Notes under the pieces: model-generated
The model's database searches: none
Told to the model about the DNA's origin: nothing
Seen by the model: only the letters and a program-made list of their open reading frames with translations
From: Trichothermofontia sichuanensis B231
GTDB taxonomy: Bacteria; Cyanobacteriota; Cyanobacteriia; B231
Direction of reading: 5' to 3'
Assembly: GCF_026240635.1 (NCBI RefSeq)
Contig: NZ_CP110848.1
Span: forward strand, 1,986,501 to 2,050,500
DNA: 64,000 bases
Position numbers and translations under genes: made by a program
In this document: piece after piece, positions 26,674 through 36,105 of the stretch
How positions within the stretch are numbered: position 1 is the stretch's first letter
Layout of the letters: every line of letters begins with the position of its first letter

Positions 26674-27524
26674 CACCGTCTCTGCCCAGACGCAGTGCAA
26701 ACCTATTGGTGGTAGAGGAGCGGGGAGAAGGCTTACCCATTTTGTGTCTACATGGGCACCCTGGGTCTGCGGCCAGTATGGGAGTCTTTACCGACCACCT
26801 GTGCCAGCGCTTTCGCACGATCGCGCCCGATCTCCAGGGCTATGGCCGCAGCCAAACCCACCAACCGTTCGCCATGACCGATCACCTGAGTGATCTCGAA
26901 AGTTTACTCACGCAGCAGGCGGAACCCTGTTTAGTGTTGGGCTGGTCCCTGGGCGGGATTCTGGCCCTAGAGTTGGCCCTGCGCGTGCCCGATCGTGTGC
27001 GGGGGCTAATCCTCATTGCCACCGCCGCCCGTCCCCGGAGTAGCCACCCAGCCATCACTCAGGCCGATCAGATCTATACGGCGCTCGCCTCGCTCCTGAA
27101 TCTTCTTAGACCGGGCTGGCGCTGGAATATTGAGACCTTGGGCAAACGCTCGCTTTACCGATATCTCTTGCAGCGTCATACGCCCCAAGCCTACCATTAC
27201 CTGGCACAGGTGGGGACACCCGCCTATCTACGGACCTCCCGTTTCGCTACCCAGGCCCTGAAGGCAGCCCTGCGCCAGGGGTACGATCGTCAACCGGATC
27301 TCCCCCAGATCACCTGCCCCTGTCTAGTTATGGCCGCTAGCCACGATCGGCATATCACTGCTGCCTCCAGTCAGGCCACCGCCCAAGCCCTGCCCCAGGC
27401 AACCTGGCATCTTTATGACCACACCGCCCATCTGTTCCCCTGGGAGATCCCCGACCAAGTCTTGGCCGATCTCGATCGCTGGTTAGTGCAATGGGAGTTT
27501 GACCAGCCTCAACCCACACGCTAG
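26670..27524 (+). CDS. Alpha/beta hydrolase
   Basis: 284 residues. It is an alpha/beta hydrolase fold: oxyanion region LCLHGHPGSAASMG, PDLQGYGRS, nucleophile elbow VLGWSLGGILALELAL (Ser), a late Asp in AASHDRHITA, and the His in YDHTAHLFPWEIP. All three catalytic residues are present, so it should be active, but the substrate cannot be inferred. It overlaps the DUF4168 gene by 4 bases upstream, and its last 4 bases overlap the convergent DUF1816 gene. Confidence 0.88.
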   Translation: MTPSLPRRSANLLVVEERGEGLPILCLHGHPGSAASMGVFTDHLCQRFRTIAPDLQGYGRSQTHQPFAMTDHLSDLESLLTQQAEPCLVLGWSLGGILALELALRVPDRVRGLILIATAARPRSSHPAITQADQIYTALASLLNLLRPGWRWNIETLGKRSLYRYLLQRHTPQAYHYLAQVGTPAYLRTSRFATQALKAALRQGYDRQPDLPQITCPCLVMAASHDRHITAASSQATAQALPQATWHLYDHTAHLFPWEIPDQVLADLDRWLVQWEFDQPQPTR

Positions 27525-27796
27525 GCACTCAAGAGACGGGAGGAATCACGGCGATTGACCTCGTTCTCCTCCTCATAAACCGTGAGATTATCCGGTTTGC
27601 AGCGCTTAATAGTCACGATGATACCCTGAGCACCCTCCTGTTCCAGATCCTCGATATAGCCTCGCTTCTCAGCACGGGCTTCCTGCTCACTGGCAAAGGG
27701 ACCAAAATAGTAGGTGCAGTGAGGGAATTCCGTTGTGATCTCAATCCACCAAGCCAGGCCCAAGACCTGCAGGAAGTTAACCCAAAGATTGCTCAT
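27521..27796 (-). CDS. DUF1816 domain-containing protein
   Basis: 91 residues. The core WWIEITTEFPHCTYYFGPFA and GYIEDLEQEGAQGI match DUF1816, a small family found in cyanobacteria, often described beside phycobilisome-linker-like domains. The Cys in PHCTYYFG and the EGAQGI box are conserved in the family. It is convergent with the upstream hydrolase (4-base overlap of stops). It is transcribed alone, with 150 bases to rlmB. Role unknown. Confidence 0.85.
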   Translation of the reverse strand: MSNLWVNFLQVLGLAWWIEITTEFPHCTYYFGPFASEQEARAEKRGYIEDLEQEGAQGIIVTIKRCKPDNLTVYEEENEVNRRDSSRLLSA

Positions 27797-27949
27797 AAAC
27801 GTTGCCAGGATCGTGGAAGTTATTAGAGCTAACCCAGAAACCCATCGAACATCAGCGGGACGTTAATCTAATCGGGTTTCTAATCGTGTTAGGTTTCTGA
27901 TCGTGTTATAGTTGCAATTGCGCTAAGTGTTTTTATCCGTATCTAACGA

Positions 27950-29137
27950 TTACGTTTCTTTTCCAGATATTACCGTTTTTTCAAGGCGAGTCGATGTAAG
28001 CTGGTACAAGGGGTGGATGTTAGCCCAGCGCTGGCGATAGGCTTCATAAAGGGTCATGGCGGCAGCGATCGCGGCATTCAGGCTTGGCGTTTTCCCCTGG
28101 AGGGGGATCGCCACTAATTCGTCACAGTAGCGCTGCGTCTGTAAACTCAACCCATTAGCCTCCGAGCCAACCACCAGGACGATAGGTCCTGTGAGCGATA
28201 CCGTAGGCAGAGCGCGACTAGCGGTGGTAGCCGTCCCATAAATCCAAAAACCAGCCGTTTTAAGGGTTTCTAGGGCACGGCCCAGATTCACCACCCGTGC
28301 CACCGGAAAGGTTTCCAAGGCACCCGCAGCCACCTTCACGACAGCGGCAGTAATCCCCACTGATCGCCGCTGGGGCAACACCAGCCCCTGGGCACCGAGG
28401 GCTTCTGCTGTGCGGATAATCGCCCCTAAATTTTGGGGATCGGTCAGGCTATCCACCGCAACGAGGACCGGTTGTTCCGAAGCCGTTTTGGCCCGTTGCA
28501 GCAGCGTCTCTAAATCGAGATAGGCATAGGGGGCAACCTGGGCAGCCACCCCTTGATGATTGGCCCCCGCGGTCAAGTAATGCAACCGCTGTGGCTCAAC
28601 TTCATCCACGATCGTGCCCTCTGCCTTGGCCTGTTGCAGCAAGCTGTGGAAGCGGGGATCATAGCGCAAACGGGGCGTAATCCAGACCCGATTAAGCGTT
28701 CGTCGTCCTTCCAACGCCGCCAAAACCGTATGGCGTCCATAAATGAGATCCGGTTCCGGTTCATCCAAGTGCGGTGGGGTTGGGGTAACAGTAGGCTCTA
28801 GGGTTGCCAACTGCTCTCGCTCAGCCGGTGGGGGGAGATCGGGATGCACAGGTGAGCCTTGAGCAACTTGATGCCGGATAACAGGACGCTCAAGCGGCGG
28901 GCGATCGCCCTTGAGTTTTGGGGGCCAATGCTTATGGGGTGTTGTCGCCTGTCCCTCCCCTGTTCCGCTGCCCGATCGCCGCTTGGGCGGCAAAGGTCGA
29001 TGGCCAAAGGCATCACTACGAGCATCCCCCGTCCGTCGGCGGGGACGAGGGGTACCAGCGTCTGAGCGGGGCCGACCAGGTCGGTTAGGACGCCCAGCTT
29101 TAGAGGAGTGCCGAGGAGTACGTTTAGGGGTCGCCAT
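27950..29137 (-). CDS. rlmB: 23S rRNA (guanosine-2'-O)-methyltransferase RlmB (SpoU family)
   Basis: 395 residues. An Arg/Pro-rich, disordered N-terminal extension (about 1-120) precedes the substrate-binding domain ([20 protein letters not shown]) and a trefoil-knot SPOUT domain with [20 protein letters not shown] (motif 1), [10 protein letters not shown] (motif 2) and [20 protein letters not shown] (motif 3). RlmB methylates G2251 (E. coli numbering) in the peptidyl-transferase loop. Cyanobacterial forms typically carry such a basic extension. It follows the mini-RNase III gene by about 220 bases on the same strand, fitting a small rRNA-maturation neighbourhood. Confidence 0.92.
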   Translation of the reverse strand: MATPKRTPRHSSKAGRPNRPGRPRSDAGTPRPRRRTGDARSDAFGHRPLPPKRRSGSGTGEGQATTPHKHWPPKLKGDRPPLERPVIRHQVAQGSPVHPDLPPPAEREQLATLEPTVTPTPPHLDEPEPDLIYGRHTVLAALEGRRTLNRVWITPRLRYDPRFHSLLQQAKAEGTIVDEVEPQRLHYLTAGANHQGVAAQVAPYAYLDLETLLQRAKTASEQPVLVAVDSLTDPQNLGAIIRTAEALGAQGLVLPQRRSVGITAAVVKVAAGALETFPVARVVNLGRALETLKTAGFWIYGTATTASRALPTVSLTGPIVLVVGSEANGLSLQTQRYCDELVAIPLQGKTPSLNAAIAAAMTLYEAYRQRWANIHPLYQLTSTRLEKTVISGKET

Positions 29138-29356
29138 ACGCGTTTACGGGAGAGTGTGCCGGAAATAGGAGGGGAAAAGCAGCAAGAGCCGAGACGACGC
29201 TAGGGGGGAAGCGATGAGGGGTACACAAGCATGGCAAGCAAGTCTGAAGGTTTGATAATGAGGTTTGATGACGCGGGCCAAATGAGAAACGGGATGGGTC
29301 GGCAGGAGGATAACTACTTTGCTCACGCCTCCAACCTCTCTCCTGCCCAAGGGCGG

Positions 29357-29881
29357 TTAATTGACATGGGGGAGTTCTAACGCTAAAAGCGAGAGCAGGT
29401 GGCTGAGTCGCTGGGGGCTGGTGAGATAAAGGTAACCGATCAACGCTTCTAAGCTCGTTGCCTGTTGATAAATTTCCGGATCAACCGACCGCGATCGCCT
29501 ACCCGTAGCATTGCGTCCCCGTCTCACGATCGTTTTTTCCATATCCGTCAGATGGGCCTCCAACTGCTGGAGATGCTGGGCCTGGGCTTCAGCCCGCACC
29601 TGTGCCACCACCGCCTGGTGATAATCCTGAATTCGCTTAGGCGGGAGTAAGTAGTAATGACGAATAAACAGTTCATAGACCGCATCCCCTAAATAGGCGA
29701 GGGCGGTAGGCGAGAGTTGTTGAGCCTGCGCTCGAGCCACCGTTGGGACAAGATTATCACCTTGCCCCAGGATGATTCCCAATGAACCCAAACAGACAGG
29801 CATGACAGCTATCGGATTAGCTGAGTGAGGGCCTTCCCGATCGTTGTCCTCCGTCGGTGTCACAGGCGTCCGCAGACTCAC
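29357..29881 (-). CDS. mrnC: Mini-ribonuclease 3
   Basis: 174 residues. It is a stand-alone RNase III catalytic domain without a dsRNA-binding domain. LSPTALAYLGDAVYELFIRH is the signature with the catalytic Asp, and ATSLEALIGYLYLTSPQRL holds the second acidic site. Mini-III matures 23S rRNA ends in Gram-positive bacteria and is found in cyanobacteria. The first 50 residues lack similarity to the family, so the start may be internal. It lies upstream of rlmB on the same strand. Confidence 0.88.
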   Translation of the reverse strand: MSLRTPVTPTEDNDREGPHSANPIAVMPVCLGSLGIILGQGDNLVPTVARAQAQQLSPTALAYLGDAVYELFIRHYYLLPPKRIQDYHQAVVAQVRAEAQAQHLQQLEAHLTDMEKTIVRRGRNATGRRSRSVDPEIYQQATSLEALIGYLYLTSPQRLSHLLSLLALELPHVN

Positions 29882-29933
29882 ACGTTTATCATCGCATTAT
29901 TACTCAAAGCCAACCGGCTACTAAGGTGAAATC

Positions 29934-30302
29934 TTAAGATTGACTGACGCCCGCGATCGCCGCCTCGATCGAGGGTTGCAGCGTGAGGTATTTATCCAAG
30001 CGGACCAACTTCATCGTCTGGGTAACACGCGGATTGGCAACAATTTGCAGGCTACCATTGAGGCTTTGGGCCTTTTTGAATAATTGCACTAGAGCGCCTA
30101 AGCCGGAACTATCCACAAAGTCAATCTGGGAAAGATCAAGGATCAAGTGGATCGGCCCCTCTTCCAGACATTTGTTAAAGACCTTGCGAAAGGCTGGTTC
30201 AGAAAAGGCGTCTAATAACCCGGTCAGGCGGAACAGTTGGTAACCCTCCTTTACCTCGCGGGTGCCTCTCAGACTGACAGTTAGGGTGAGTGGCTCAGGA
30301 AT
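29934..30302 (-). CDS. STAS-domain protein (anti-sigma factor antagonist-like), probable ATT start
   Basis: 122 residues if started at ATT 30302. The frame reads PEPLTLTVSLRG, YQLFRLTGLLDAFSEPAFRK, then LILDLSQIDFVDSSGLGALV, with the phosphorylatable Ser in DSSG, and ends at 29934. The first ATG/GTG/TTG in frame is a TTG at 30146, which would delete the first beta strands, so it cannot be right. Upstream there is no ATG, GTG or TTG before the domain, but GAGGAG lies 6-7 bases before an ATT (30300-30302), which gives a domain of normal length. STAS antagonists bind serine-kinase anti-sigma factors in partner switching. The next gene is divergent. Confidence 0.75.
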   Translation of the reverse strand: MPEPLTLTVSLRGTREVKEGYQLFRLTGLLDAFSEPAFRKVFNKCLEEGPIHLILDLSQIDFVDSSGLGALVQLFKKAQSLNGSLQIVANPRVTQTMKLVRLDKYLTLQPSIEAAIAGVSQS

Positions 30303-30506
30303 AGGACGCTCCTCGTGACTACAAACGACAACCTTGAAACAACGATCCTCAATTCGAGTTTGACGGTACAGTATAGGCTATCACAGCCCCCCAGACAACT
30401 AGCAAGGCACAAAATTTCGGATAGGTGACAGATCACAAAAGCCAAGCGATCAAGATCACTAAAATAGCCATTGTCTTGATCAGGCTGACAATGCCAGGAT
30501 GAATCG

Positions 30507-31341
30507 ATGTATGACAACGTTTGTAAATTTCTGGTTGAAACCTACAGTCAAGACTTTGCCCAGTGGCTGCTGGGAGAAGCGATCGGACTCACCCAACTTA
30601 GCCCCTCAGCACTGTCAGTGGAAGCGGTGCGGGCTGATGCCTTGATCTTGCTAAGTGCCGAGGAACTGGTCTTGCACTTGGAGTTCCAGACTCAACCAAA
30701 CCCCAACATTCCTTATCGTATGGCTGAGTATCGCCTCCGGGGCTATCGCCATTTCCCAGACAAGCCCATGCGTCAAGTGGTGATTTACCTGAAATCAACC
30801 CGCTCCCATCTGGTGCAGCCAACCACGTTTGAAATTCCCGGCCTCCGCAGTGAATTTGAAGTCATCCGTCTTTGGGAATGTTCACCTGACGATCTCTGCC
30901 AGTTTGCCGGTCTATTGCCGCTAGCGATCTTAGGCAGGACAACGGATCGGCAGCAAACCCTGCGGAAAATCGCCCAACACATTGATACCCTACCGGATCA
31001 ACGCACTCAGCGCCATGTCAGCGCCGCCACCGCAGTATTAGCTGGCTTAGTATTAGAAAAAGCCGTGATTCAGCAAATTTTACGGGAGGAGATTGTGAAG
31101 GAGTCTGTTATCTATACAAGATATTTTGAGCCAGGGCCTCCAACAGGGCCTCCAACAGGGCCTCCAACGGGAGATCGGCTTGGTGCAACGCCAACTGGAA
31201 CGTCGCTTCGGGAAGTTAGCCCCTGGGGTAGAAGCCCGTTTGCGATCGCTCGCGATCGAGCAAGTGGAAGCCTTGGGAGAAGGGTTACTCGACTTTACCC
31301 AGCCAGAAGACCTCCTGACCTGGTTAGATCAAAATACTTAA
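30507..31341 (+). pseudogene. Rpn-family nuclease/DUF4351 gene, frameshifted
   Basis: The first frame (from ATG 30507) reads MYDNVCKFLVETYSQDFAQW, the acidic region VRADALILLSAEELVLHLEF with ExQ, and the rest of an Rpn/PD-(D/E)XK domain to EEIVKESVIY. The expected continuation QDILSQGLQQGLQQG, then RRFGKLAPGVEARLRSLAIE (the DUF4351 tail), lies in another frame ending at TAA 31339-31341. One surplus base near 31113-31116 causes the break. In the shifted frame, three 12-bp GGCCTCCAACAG repeats read GPPT. Rpn proteins are linked to DNA breakage and recombination. This copy is most likely dead or makes a truncated nuclease lacking its C-terminal tail. Confidence 0.8.
31135..31170 (+). repeat. 12-bp tandem repeat, three units
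   Basis: GGCCTCCAACAG at 31135 and 31147, with a last unit differing by one base at 31159. In the native frame it encodes GLQQ repeats at the nuclease-tail junction. Confidence 0.8.
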
Positions 31342-31400
31342 CCCGTTTACAGGAGACACCCTGATACCCTGCGGCACTAGTCCCATTAGCTTGGGCAGGC

Positions 31401-32564
31401 TTAGGCCGGTTGGGGTTGCCGCTGCTGGCGATACTCGCGCATGGCCTGGATAAATTGCTCGAACAGGTAATCAGCGTCGTGGGGACCGGGGCTAGCTTCG
31501 GGGTGGTATTGCACTGAAAAGAAAGGCAGGGTTTTGTGACGTAATCCAGCAATCGTACGATCGTTGAGATTCAGATGGGTGACCTCGATGTCATCAGAAA
31601 GGCTTTCCGGTACAATAGCAAACCCGTGGTTTTGGCTAGTAATCTCCACCTTACGTTGCAGTCCGGCAGGTTGATTAAGGCCGCGATGGCCGAATTTAAG
31701 CTTAAAGGTTTCGGCACCGAGGGAACTGCCCAGAATTTGGTGACCTAAGCAAATGCCAAAGATGGGTTTTTGGGCGGCGAGGAGGGCCTGGGTGGTCGCA
31801 ATGCCATCAGTGACGGCAGCAGGATCACCAGGGCCGTTGGACAGAAAAATCCCATCCGGGTCATAGCTCAGAATCGTCTCAGCCGGGGTGCTGGCGGGTA
31901 CCACAATGACCCGACAGCCGTAGCTCGCCAGCCGCCGCAGGATGTTGCGCTTTACCCCAAAGTCGATCGCAACTACCCGCAGCGGATCATCCGTGTTTGC
32001 CCGGACATTGGGACTAAATTCCCAATGACTGCTAGTCGGCTCGGTCCATTCGTAGATTTCAGCCGTGGTCACCTGGGGCACCAAATTAAGTCCAGCCATC
32101 GGGGGAGCGGCTTTCACCTGGGCCAGGAGTTCCCTGGGGTCAAGGATTTCGGTGGAGATGCCGCCATTGAGAGCACCAAAGCTGCGGATCTTGCGGGTGA
32201 GGGCACGGGTATCAATGCCGTAGATCCCTGGGATCTGGTGTTGTTTGAGATAGTCGGGCAGGGATTGGGTCGCTCGCCAGTTACTGGGACGTTCGGCGAT
32301 ATTGCGGGCGATCGCACCCCGCACTTGGGGACGGGCCGACTCCTCATCTTCGGGATTAACGCCAGTATTTCCTAACTCTGGATAGGTAAACGTGACAATC
32401 TGACCACAATAACTGGGATCGGTGAGTACCTCCTGGTAGCCTGTCATACCCGTGTTGAACACCACCTCTCCGATCACGGTGCCGGGAGCACCAAAGGAGA
32501 AGCCTTCGTAAACGGTCCCATCAGCCAAAACCAGAATTGCCGGAGTAGGGTCAGAAGCCATCAT
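31401..32564 (-). CDS. carA: Carbamoyl-phosphate synthase small subunit
   Basis: 387 residues. This glutaminase subunit supplies ammonia to CarB for carbamoyl phosphate, the precursor of arginine and pyrimidines. Visible: [20 protein letters not shown] at the start, [34 protein letters not shown], and the class-I amidotransferase site [20 protein letters not shown] with the nucleophile Cys. The start is set at the MMASDP methionines (32561-32564), because the longer frame to 32624 adds sequence not seen in CarA. carB is not in the window. Confidence 0.95.
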   Translation of the reverse strand: MMASDPTPAILVLADGTVYEGFSFGAPGTVIGEVVFNTGMTGYQEVLTDPSYCGQIVTFTYPELGNTGVNPEDEESARPQVRGAIARNIAERPSNWRATQSLPDYLKQHQIPGIYGIDTRALTRKIRSFGALNGGISTEILDPRELLAQVKAAPPMAGLNLVPQVTTAEIYEWTEPTSSHWEFSPNVRANTDDPLRVVAIDFGVKRNILRRLASYGCRVIVVPASTPAETILSYDPDGIFLSNGPGDPAAVTDGIATTQALLAAQKPIFGICLGHQILGSSLGAETFKLKFGHRGLNQPAGLQRKVEITSQNHGFAIVPESLSDDIEVTHLNLNDRTIAGLRHKTLPFFSVQYHPEASPGPHDADYLFEQFIQAMREYRQQRQPQPA

Positions 32565-32628
32565 GTTGAGCCGCCCGCAAGATCGAGGATTTATTATCGC
32601 ACGGGAATCCGGGTCAGCAAGCATTTGT

Positions 32629-32883
32629 CAACAGGTGCTCACAAGGTTCGCTAGCGTGGTTCCCCAATACACTGCCACGGTCAATACCGCAACAGCAGCC
32701 AATGTACAACTCCCCGTGGGGAGGGTGGACGCGATCGCTGTGGGGGGACGGGTGCTCCATCAGGTGCCCGTCGCGATCGCCGGTCCCGCCCTCGCGATCG
32801 GCCTACTGGGGCAAGACTTCTTCGAGGGCTACGACCTCGTGATTCGGGAGTCCGTAGTCGAGTTCCAATCGCGCAGCGGTTAG
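32629..32883 (+). pseudogene. Retropepsin-like aspartic protease relic (C-terminal part)
   Basis: The open frame TATVNTATAANVQLPVGRVD, then VPVAIAGPALAIGLLGQDFF and ESVVEFQSR matches the second half of single-domain retropepsin-like proteases. The N-terminal half with the catalytic DTG is not in frame. A weak LSTGAHKV appears in a neighbouring frame just upstream and could be the ruined DTGA box. The fragment lies head-to-head with carA, whose promoter must therefore lie within it. Confidence 0.55.
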
Positions 32884-33155
32884 GACCTGTAGGGGCGGGT
32901 TTTACCTCAACCTGCCCCCGTCGCCGTCAATTCGCCGTCAATTCGCCGTCAATTTAGGTCAACCCGCCCTCTCGGATTGGGTAGAGCCAATCTTAAATCT
33001 TTCCCCGTAACCACCAATTTGGGTGAACGCACCCCTCTAAAATTTGTCAGGGTTGACCACCACCTTGCCCCATAATTACCAATTCTGGTGACCCCACCCA
33101 TTTTGAACGTTGAATTTTGAACGTTGAATTCTTAACCCTTTTTGGAATTTAGAAT
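32884..33155. other. Spacer with two sets of perfect short tandem repeats
   Basis: CGCCGTCAATT occurs three times in a row (32922-32954) and TTTTGAACGTTGAA twice (33101-33128). The phrase ACCACCAATTTGGGTGA / TTACCAATTCTGGTGA is also loosely repeated. No gene seen. It contains the leader of the lipoprotein gene. Confidence 0.6.
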
Positions 33156-33680
33156 ATGGAGAAATCTATGCTGATGGTGCGTTGGCGGCGGGCACTGGCC
33201 CCCCTCTTTCTCAGCCTCTTGCTACTGGTCACTGCCTGTGGTCCAGCCGAACCCCCCTCACCCTATGCCCAGGTCCAGGAGGAAACCACCCAACGAGGGG
33301 CTGCCCCCGCAGTCGCGCCGGACGCTACCCAGGGCGCAAAATTTAATCGTTTTTTCCCCGCTTCTGCTGACGGCTATCAGGTGGTCCCAGCCCAAGAGAA
33401 AAAGGGCTTTGCAGAATATAAGCTGAAGCGAGACGGCAAGGATGTGGCCATGCTGGCCATTAGTGATACTACCGGCACCGAAGCCACCGCCAAGTTCGCG
33501 CAGAGTACAGAAAAAATTGGGGGGTATCCAGCCGTAGATCAGGGAACCCAGGCAACAGCAATTCTAGTGGGCGATCGCTACCAGGTGAAGGTCCTCTCGC
33601 GGGATGATGCGTTTACGCGTGCCGATCGCGTCGCTTGGCTCCAGAAATTTGATCTCAACGGTTTGGCAAACTTGAAATAA
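33156..33680 (+). CDS. Putative lipoprotein
   Basis: 174 residues. A positively charged start (MVRWRR), a hydrophobic stretch (LAPLFLSLLLLVTAC) and a lipobox with Cys28 predict signal peptidase II processing and membrane anchoring on the periplasmic side. The mature part has a Pro/Ala linker, then FNRFFPASADGYQVVPAQEK and YKLKRDGKDVAMLAISDTTG, a small globular domain I cannot name. The next gene follows after 12 bases behind a strong AGGAGG site, so the two are co-transcribed and may work together. Confidence 0.75.
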   Translation: MEKSMLMVRWRRALAPLFLSLLLLVTACGPAEPPSPYAQVQEETTQRGAAPAVAPDATQGAKFNRFFPASADGYQVVPAQEKKGFAEYKLKRDGKDVAMLAISDTTGTEATAKFAQSTEKIGGYPAVDQGTQATAILVGDRYQVKVLSRDDAFTRADRVAWLQKFDLNGLANLK

Positions 33681-33692
33681 AGGAGGATCAGC

Positions 33693-34577
33693 GTGAGCCA
33701 ACCCATTTATAAATTAGTCGATGACCTGCCCACGGGGGGCCTGACGGTCATGGCACTCAAGGCATTGGACTTTATCATCCCCGGTCAATGGCAGAATTTA
33801 GTGGGTTTTGATAACACCATTCGGACGATCACCCGGGAAACCGATCCCGCTCTAGTCAAACAAATTGGCGAACGAGCCGTCACGTTATTTAACGATAAAT
33901 CCCAGGGTTACCAGCAGGCACTGTGGCTCTATGAAACCGTGGATTCGGCCTCTGGCCTGTTGGGCACGGCGGCACTGGCCAATCGGATTGGCCAGGATAC
34001 CTTCCTGAGCTTTTTGCAGAATTTCACCCCCAAACCGGAAAAGGCCCAAAGTATCGATCTAGGAGTCAAGTTGGTGACGGAAATTGTGGCTTTCTGCCAG
34101 ATTAATGGTATTCCGGGGGACAGTGTGGGGGACTTTCTGGCTGCGATCGTGGACTATAGCGGGGAGGCGTTAATGCGCATGGCGGCCCTGGTTTGCTTCG
34201 ATGGCATTATTCCCCTGGGACCCACCTTCGCCGAGCAAGCCCTGAATACCTTAACGGGGACAAGCCCCACCGAACTGGACAATAACCCAACCTTCAAGGG
34301 GGTCAAGGACCTCATCCCTGGCAACAACCCAGCCGGGAAATTGGGCTTCATTACCGACAGCTTTGCTGCTACACGGGGCTGGATGGAAACCTTTGTGTCC
34401 TCCCACGGCATTACCCGCGACAAACTGCTGGGTAACCTGCGGGGGGTGATTGAATTCACCGACGACAAAGCGGACTATGTGGGAGCACTGCTAGATATGA
34501 ATGTCAAGTATTATCGCCATACCGGCATCCAAACCCTCGCCCGTCGCCTGGTGGAGCGGGCCGTCGCGGAAATTTAG
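33693..34577 (+). CDS. Conserved hypothetical protein
   Basis: 294 residues, soluble and mostly helical, with no signal peptide. A GTG start is supported by AGGAGG at 33681-33686, 6 bases upstream. Notable segments are LVGFDNTIRTITRETDPALV, DFLAAIVDYSGEALMRMAAL and DDKADYVGALLDMNVKYYRH. I do not recognise the family. It follows the putative lipoprotein gene with a 12-base gap. It is the last gene before a 180-base spacer that holds short CTCTGTG-type repeats. Confidence 0.75.
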   Translation: MSQPIYKLVDDLPTGGLTVMALKALDFIIPGQWQNLVGFDNTIRTITRETDPALVKQIGERAVTLFNDKSQGYQQALWLYETVDSASGLLGTAALANRIGQDTFLSFLQNFTPKPEKAQSIDLGVKLVTEIVAFCQINGIPGDSVGDFLAAIVDYSGEALMRMAALVCFDGIIPLGPTFAEQALNTLTGTSPTELDNNPTFKGVKDLIPGNNPAGKLGFITDSFAATRGWMETFVSSHGITRDKLLGNLRGVIEFTDDKADYVGALLDMNVKYYRHTGIQTLARRLVERAVAEI

Positions 34578-34759
34578 CCCGCTGGTCAAGGGCTGGTGGC
34601 ATAGCCGTTCCGGTTCATCCTCTGTGCTCTCTGTGTCTTTGTGGTTTCCGGTTCACCGCAGCAGCACAGAGGACACAGGGGTGATCCCAAAAGGTAGAGG
34701 GGGATAGGCCCAAGCTGAACTAGACTGATACGATTGAGTCAGAATTAGGGACGCTGTTC

Positions 34760-35845
34760 ATGAACGCAGGACGTAGCCTGAGCCAGTTAATGCAACCTGC
34801 TACCTACCGTATCCTCGATGCCAACCTTGATCGGGCGCGGGAAGGTCTGCGCATTGTCGAAGAGTGGTGTCGCTTTGGCCTTAATCAGTCCCAACTGACG
34901 GAAGAGTGCAAGCAACTGCGACAGGAACTGGGCCAGTGGCATAGTCCCGAAATGCGGGCAGCTCGCAATACTACCGATGATCCCGGCACGGAACTCACCC
35001 ATCCCGCAGAGCGACAACGATCGGATCTGACCCAGGTGCTATCCGCCAACTTGGCGCGGGTTCAGGAAGCCCTACGGGTTTTGGAGGAATATGGCAAACT
35101 CTACGATGCTAAGATGAGCGAAGCCTGTAAGCAGATGCGTTATCGCGTCTATACTTTGGAAAGTCGTTTGCTGACCTACGAGCGTCGCCAAAAACTCGAA
35201 AGTGCCTACCTATACCTGATCACATCTGCCTCCGATAATCTATTCGCGGTGGTTGAGGGTGCTCTCCGGGGGGGGCTAACACTGGTTCAGTACCGAGATA
35301 AGGAAGCCGATGATCTGACCCGCTTGGAACGGGCGGAACGGTTACGCCAACTGTGCCATCACTACGGGGCGCTGTTTATCATGAACGATCGCATCGATCT
35401 CGCCCTAGCGATCAATGCTGATGGGGTGCATCTAGGCCAACGGGATGTTCCGATCGCCTTCGCTCGTCAAATTTTGGGTCCCAATCGGCTTATTGGGCGA
35501 TCCACAACGAATCCCCAGGAAATGGAGCGGGCGGTGCAGGAAGGGGCTGACTATATCGGCGTCGGTCCCGTCTTTGCCACCCCCACCAAACCAGATAAGG
35601 CCCCTGCTGGCTTAGAATATGTGCGCTATGCTGTCGAAAATGCCCCGATCCCCTGGTTTGCGATCGGGGGTATTGATACCGAAACCCTGGGTGAGGTTCT
35701 GATGGCGCGTGCCGAGCGGGTAGCGGTGGTGCGGGCCATTATGGAAGCGGATCAGCCAACGTTGATTACCCAGTATTTCCTGTCTCAGCTAACCCAAGCC
35801 CGCAAGCTACGATCTCTGGAAGCGGCTAAGGAGGTGAGTCGTTAA
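34760..35845 (+). CDS. thiE: Thiamine phosphate synthase with N-terminal helical domain
   Basis: 361 residues. The C-terminal TIM barrel (about 150-350) has the ThiE motifs GLTLVQYRDKEADD, FIMNDRIDLALAINADGVHL, GQRDVP, GADYIGVGPVFATPTKPDK and FAIGGIDTETL. It joins HMP-PP and THZ-P to thiamine phosphate. The N-terminal extension (about 15-140) has two similar halves (LDANLDRAREGLRIVEEWCR and LSANLARVQEALRVLEEYGK), as in other cyanobacterial ThiE proteins. The stop overlaps the thiS start by one base (TAATG), so the genes are coupled. No TPP riboswitch signature was found upstream. Confidence 0.94.
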   Translation: MNAGRSLSQLMQPATYRILDANLDRAREGLRIVEEWCRFGLNQSQLTEECKQLRQELGQWHSPEMRAARNTTDDPGTELTHPAERQRSDLTQVLSANLARVQEALRVLEEYGKLYDAKMSEACKQMRYRVYTLESRLLTYERRQKLESAYLYLITSASDNLFAVVEGALRGGLTLVQYRDKEADDLTRLERAERLRQLCHHYGALFIMNDRIDLALAINADGVHLGQRDVPIAFARQILGPNRLIGRSTTNPQEMERAVQEGADYIGVGPVFATPTKPDKAPAGLEYVRYAVENAPIPWFAIGGIDTETLGEVLMARAERVAVVRAIMEADQPTLITQYFLSQLTQARKLRSLEAAKEVSR

Positions 35846-36066
35846 TGGCTAGTGTGGAAGCCATGATCGCCATCCAGGTCAATGGGGAACCCAAGACCTG
35901 CCCATCCCAAACAACGCTACCCGACTTGCTCACACAGTTGGGTCTGAATCCGCGTCTGATTGCCGTCGAATACAATGGCGAAATCCTCCACCGCCAGTTT
36001 TGGCCCACAACGGTGATGCAGGCGGGCGATCGGTTGGAAATTGTCACGATCGTGGGCGGGGGATAA
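35845..36066 (+). CDS. thiS: Sulfur carrier protein ThiS
   Basis: 73 residues. Ubiquitin-like fold: IAIQVNGEPKTCPSQTTLPD, then GLNPRLIAVEYNGEILHR, ending RLEIVTIVGGG. The C-terminal Gly pair is adenylated by ThiF and carries the thiocarboxylate for thiazole formation by ThiG. It has one Gly more than the common GG end. A strong AAGGAGGTGAG lies in the end of thiE. The earlier Met (residue 1) and Met7 are both possible starts, but spacing favours ATG 35845. Confidence 0.92.
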   Translation: MASVEAMIAIQVNGEPKTCPSQTTLPDLLTQLGLNPRLIAVEYNGEILHRQFWPTTVMQAGDRLEIVTIVGGG

Positions 36067-36105
36067 GAGATCAAGAGGAAACAGCAGTGAGGAAAGGGGG
36101 AAGGC

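Noticed and set aside
29144-29350. 68-codon minus-strand frame between mrnC and rlmB
   Set aside because: Composition and lack of similarity suggest a spacer read-through, and no RBS is seen.
34578-34759. TPP riboswitch upstream of thiE
   Set aside because: No CTGAGA or the second conserved THI-box half is seen in the leader.
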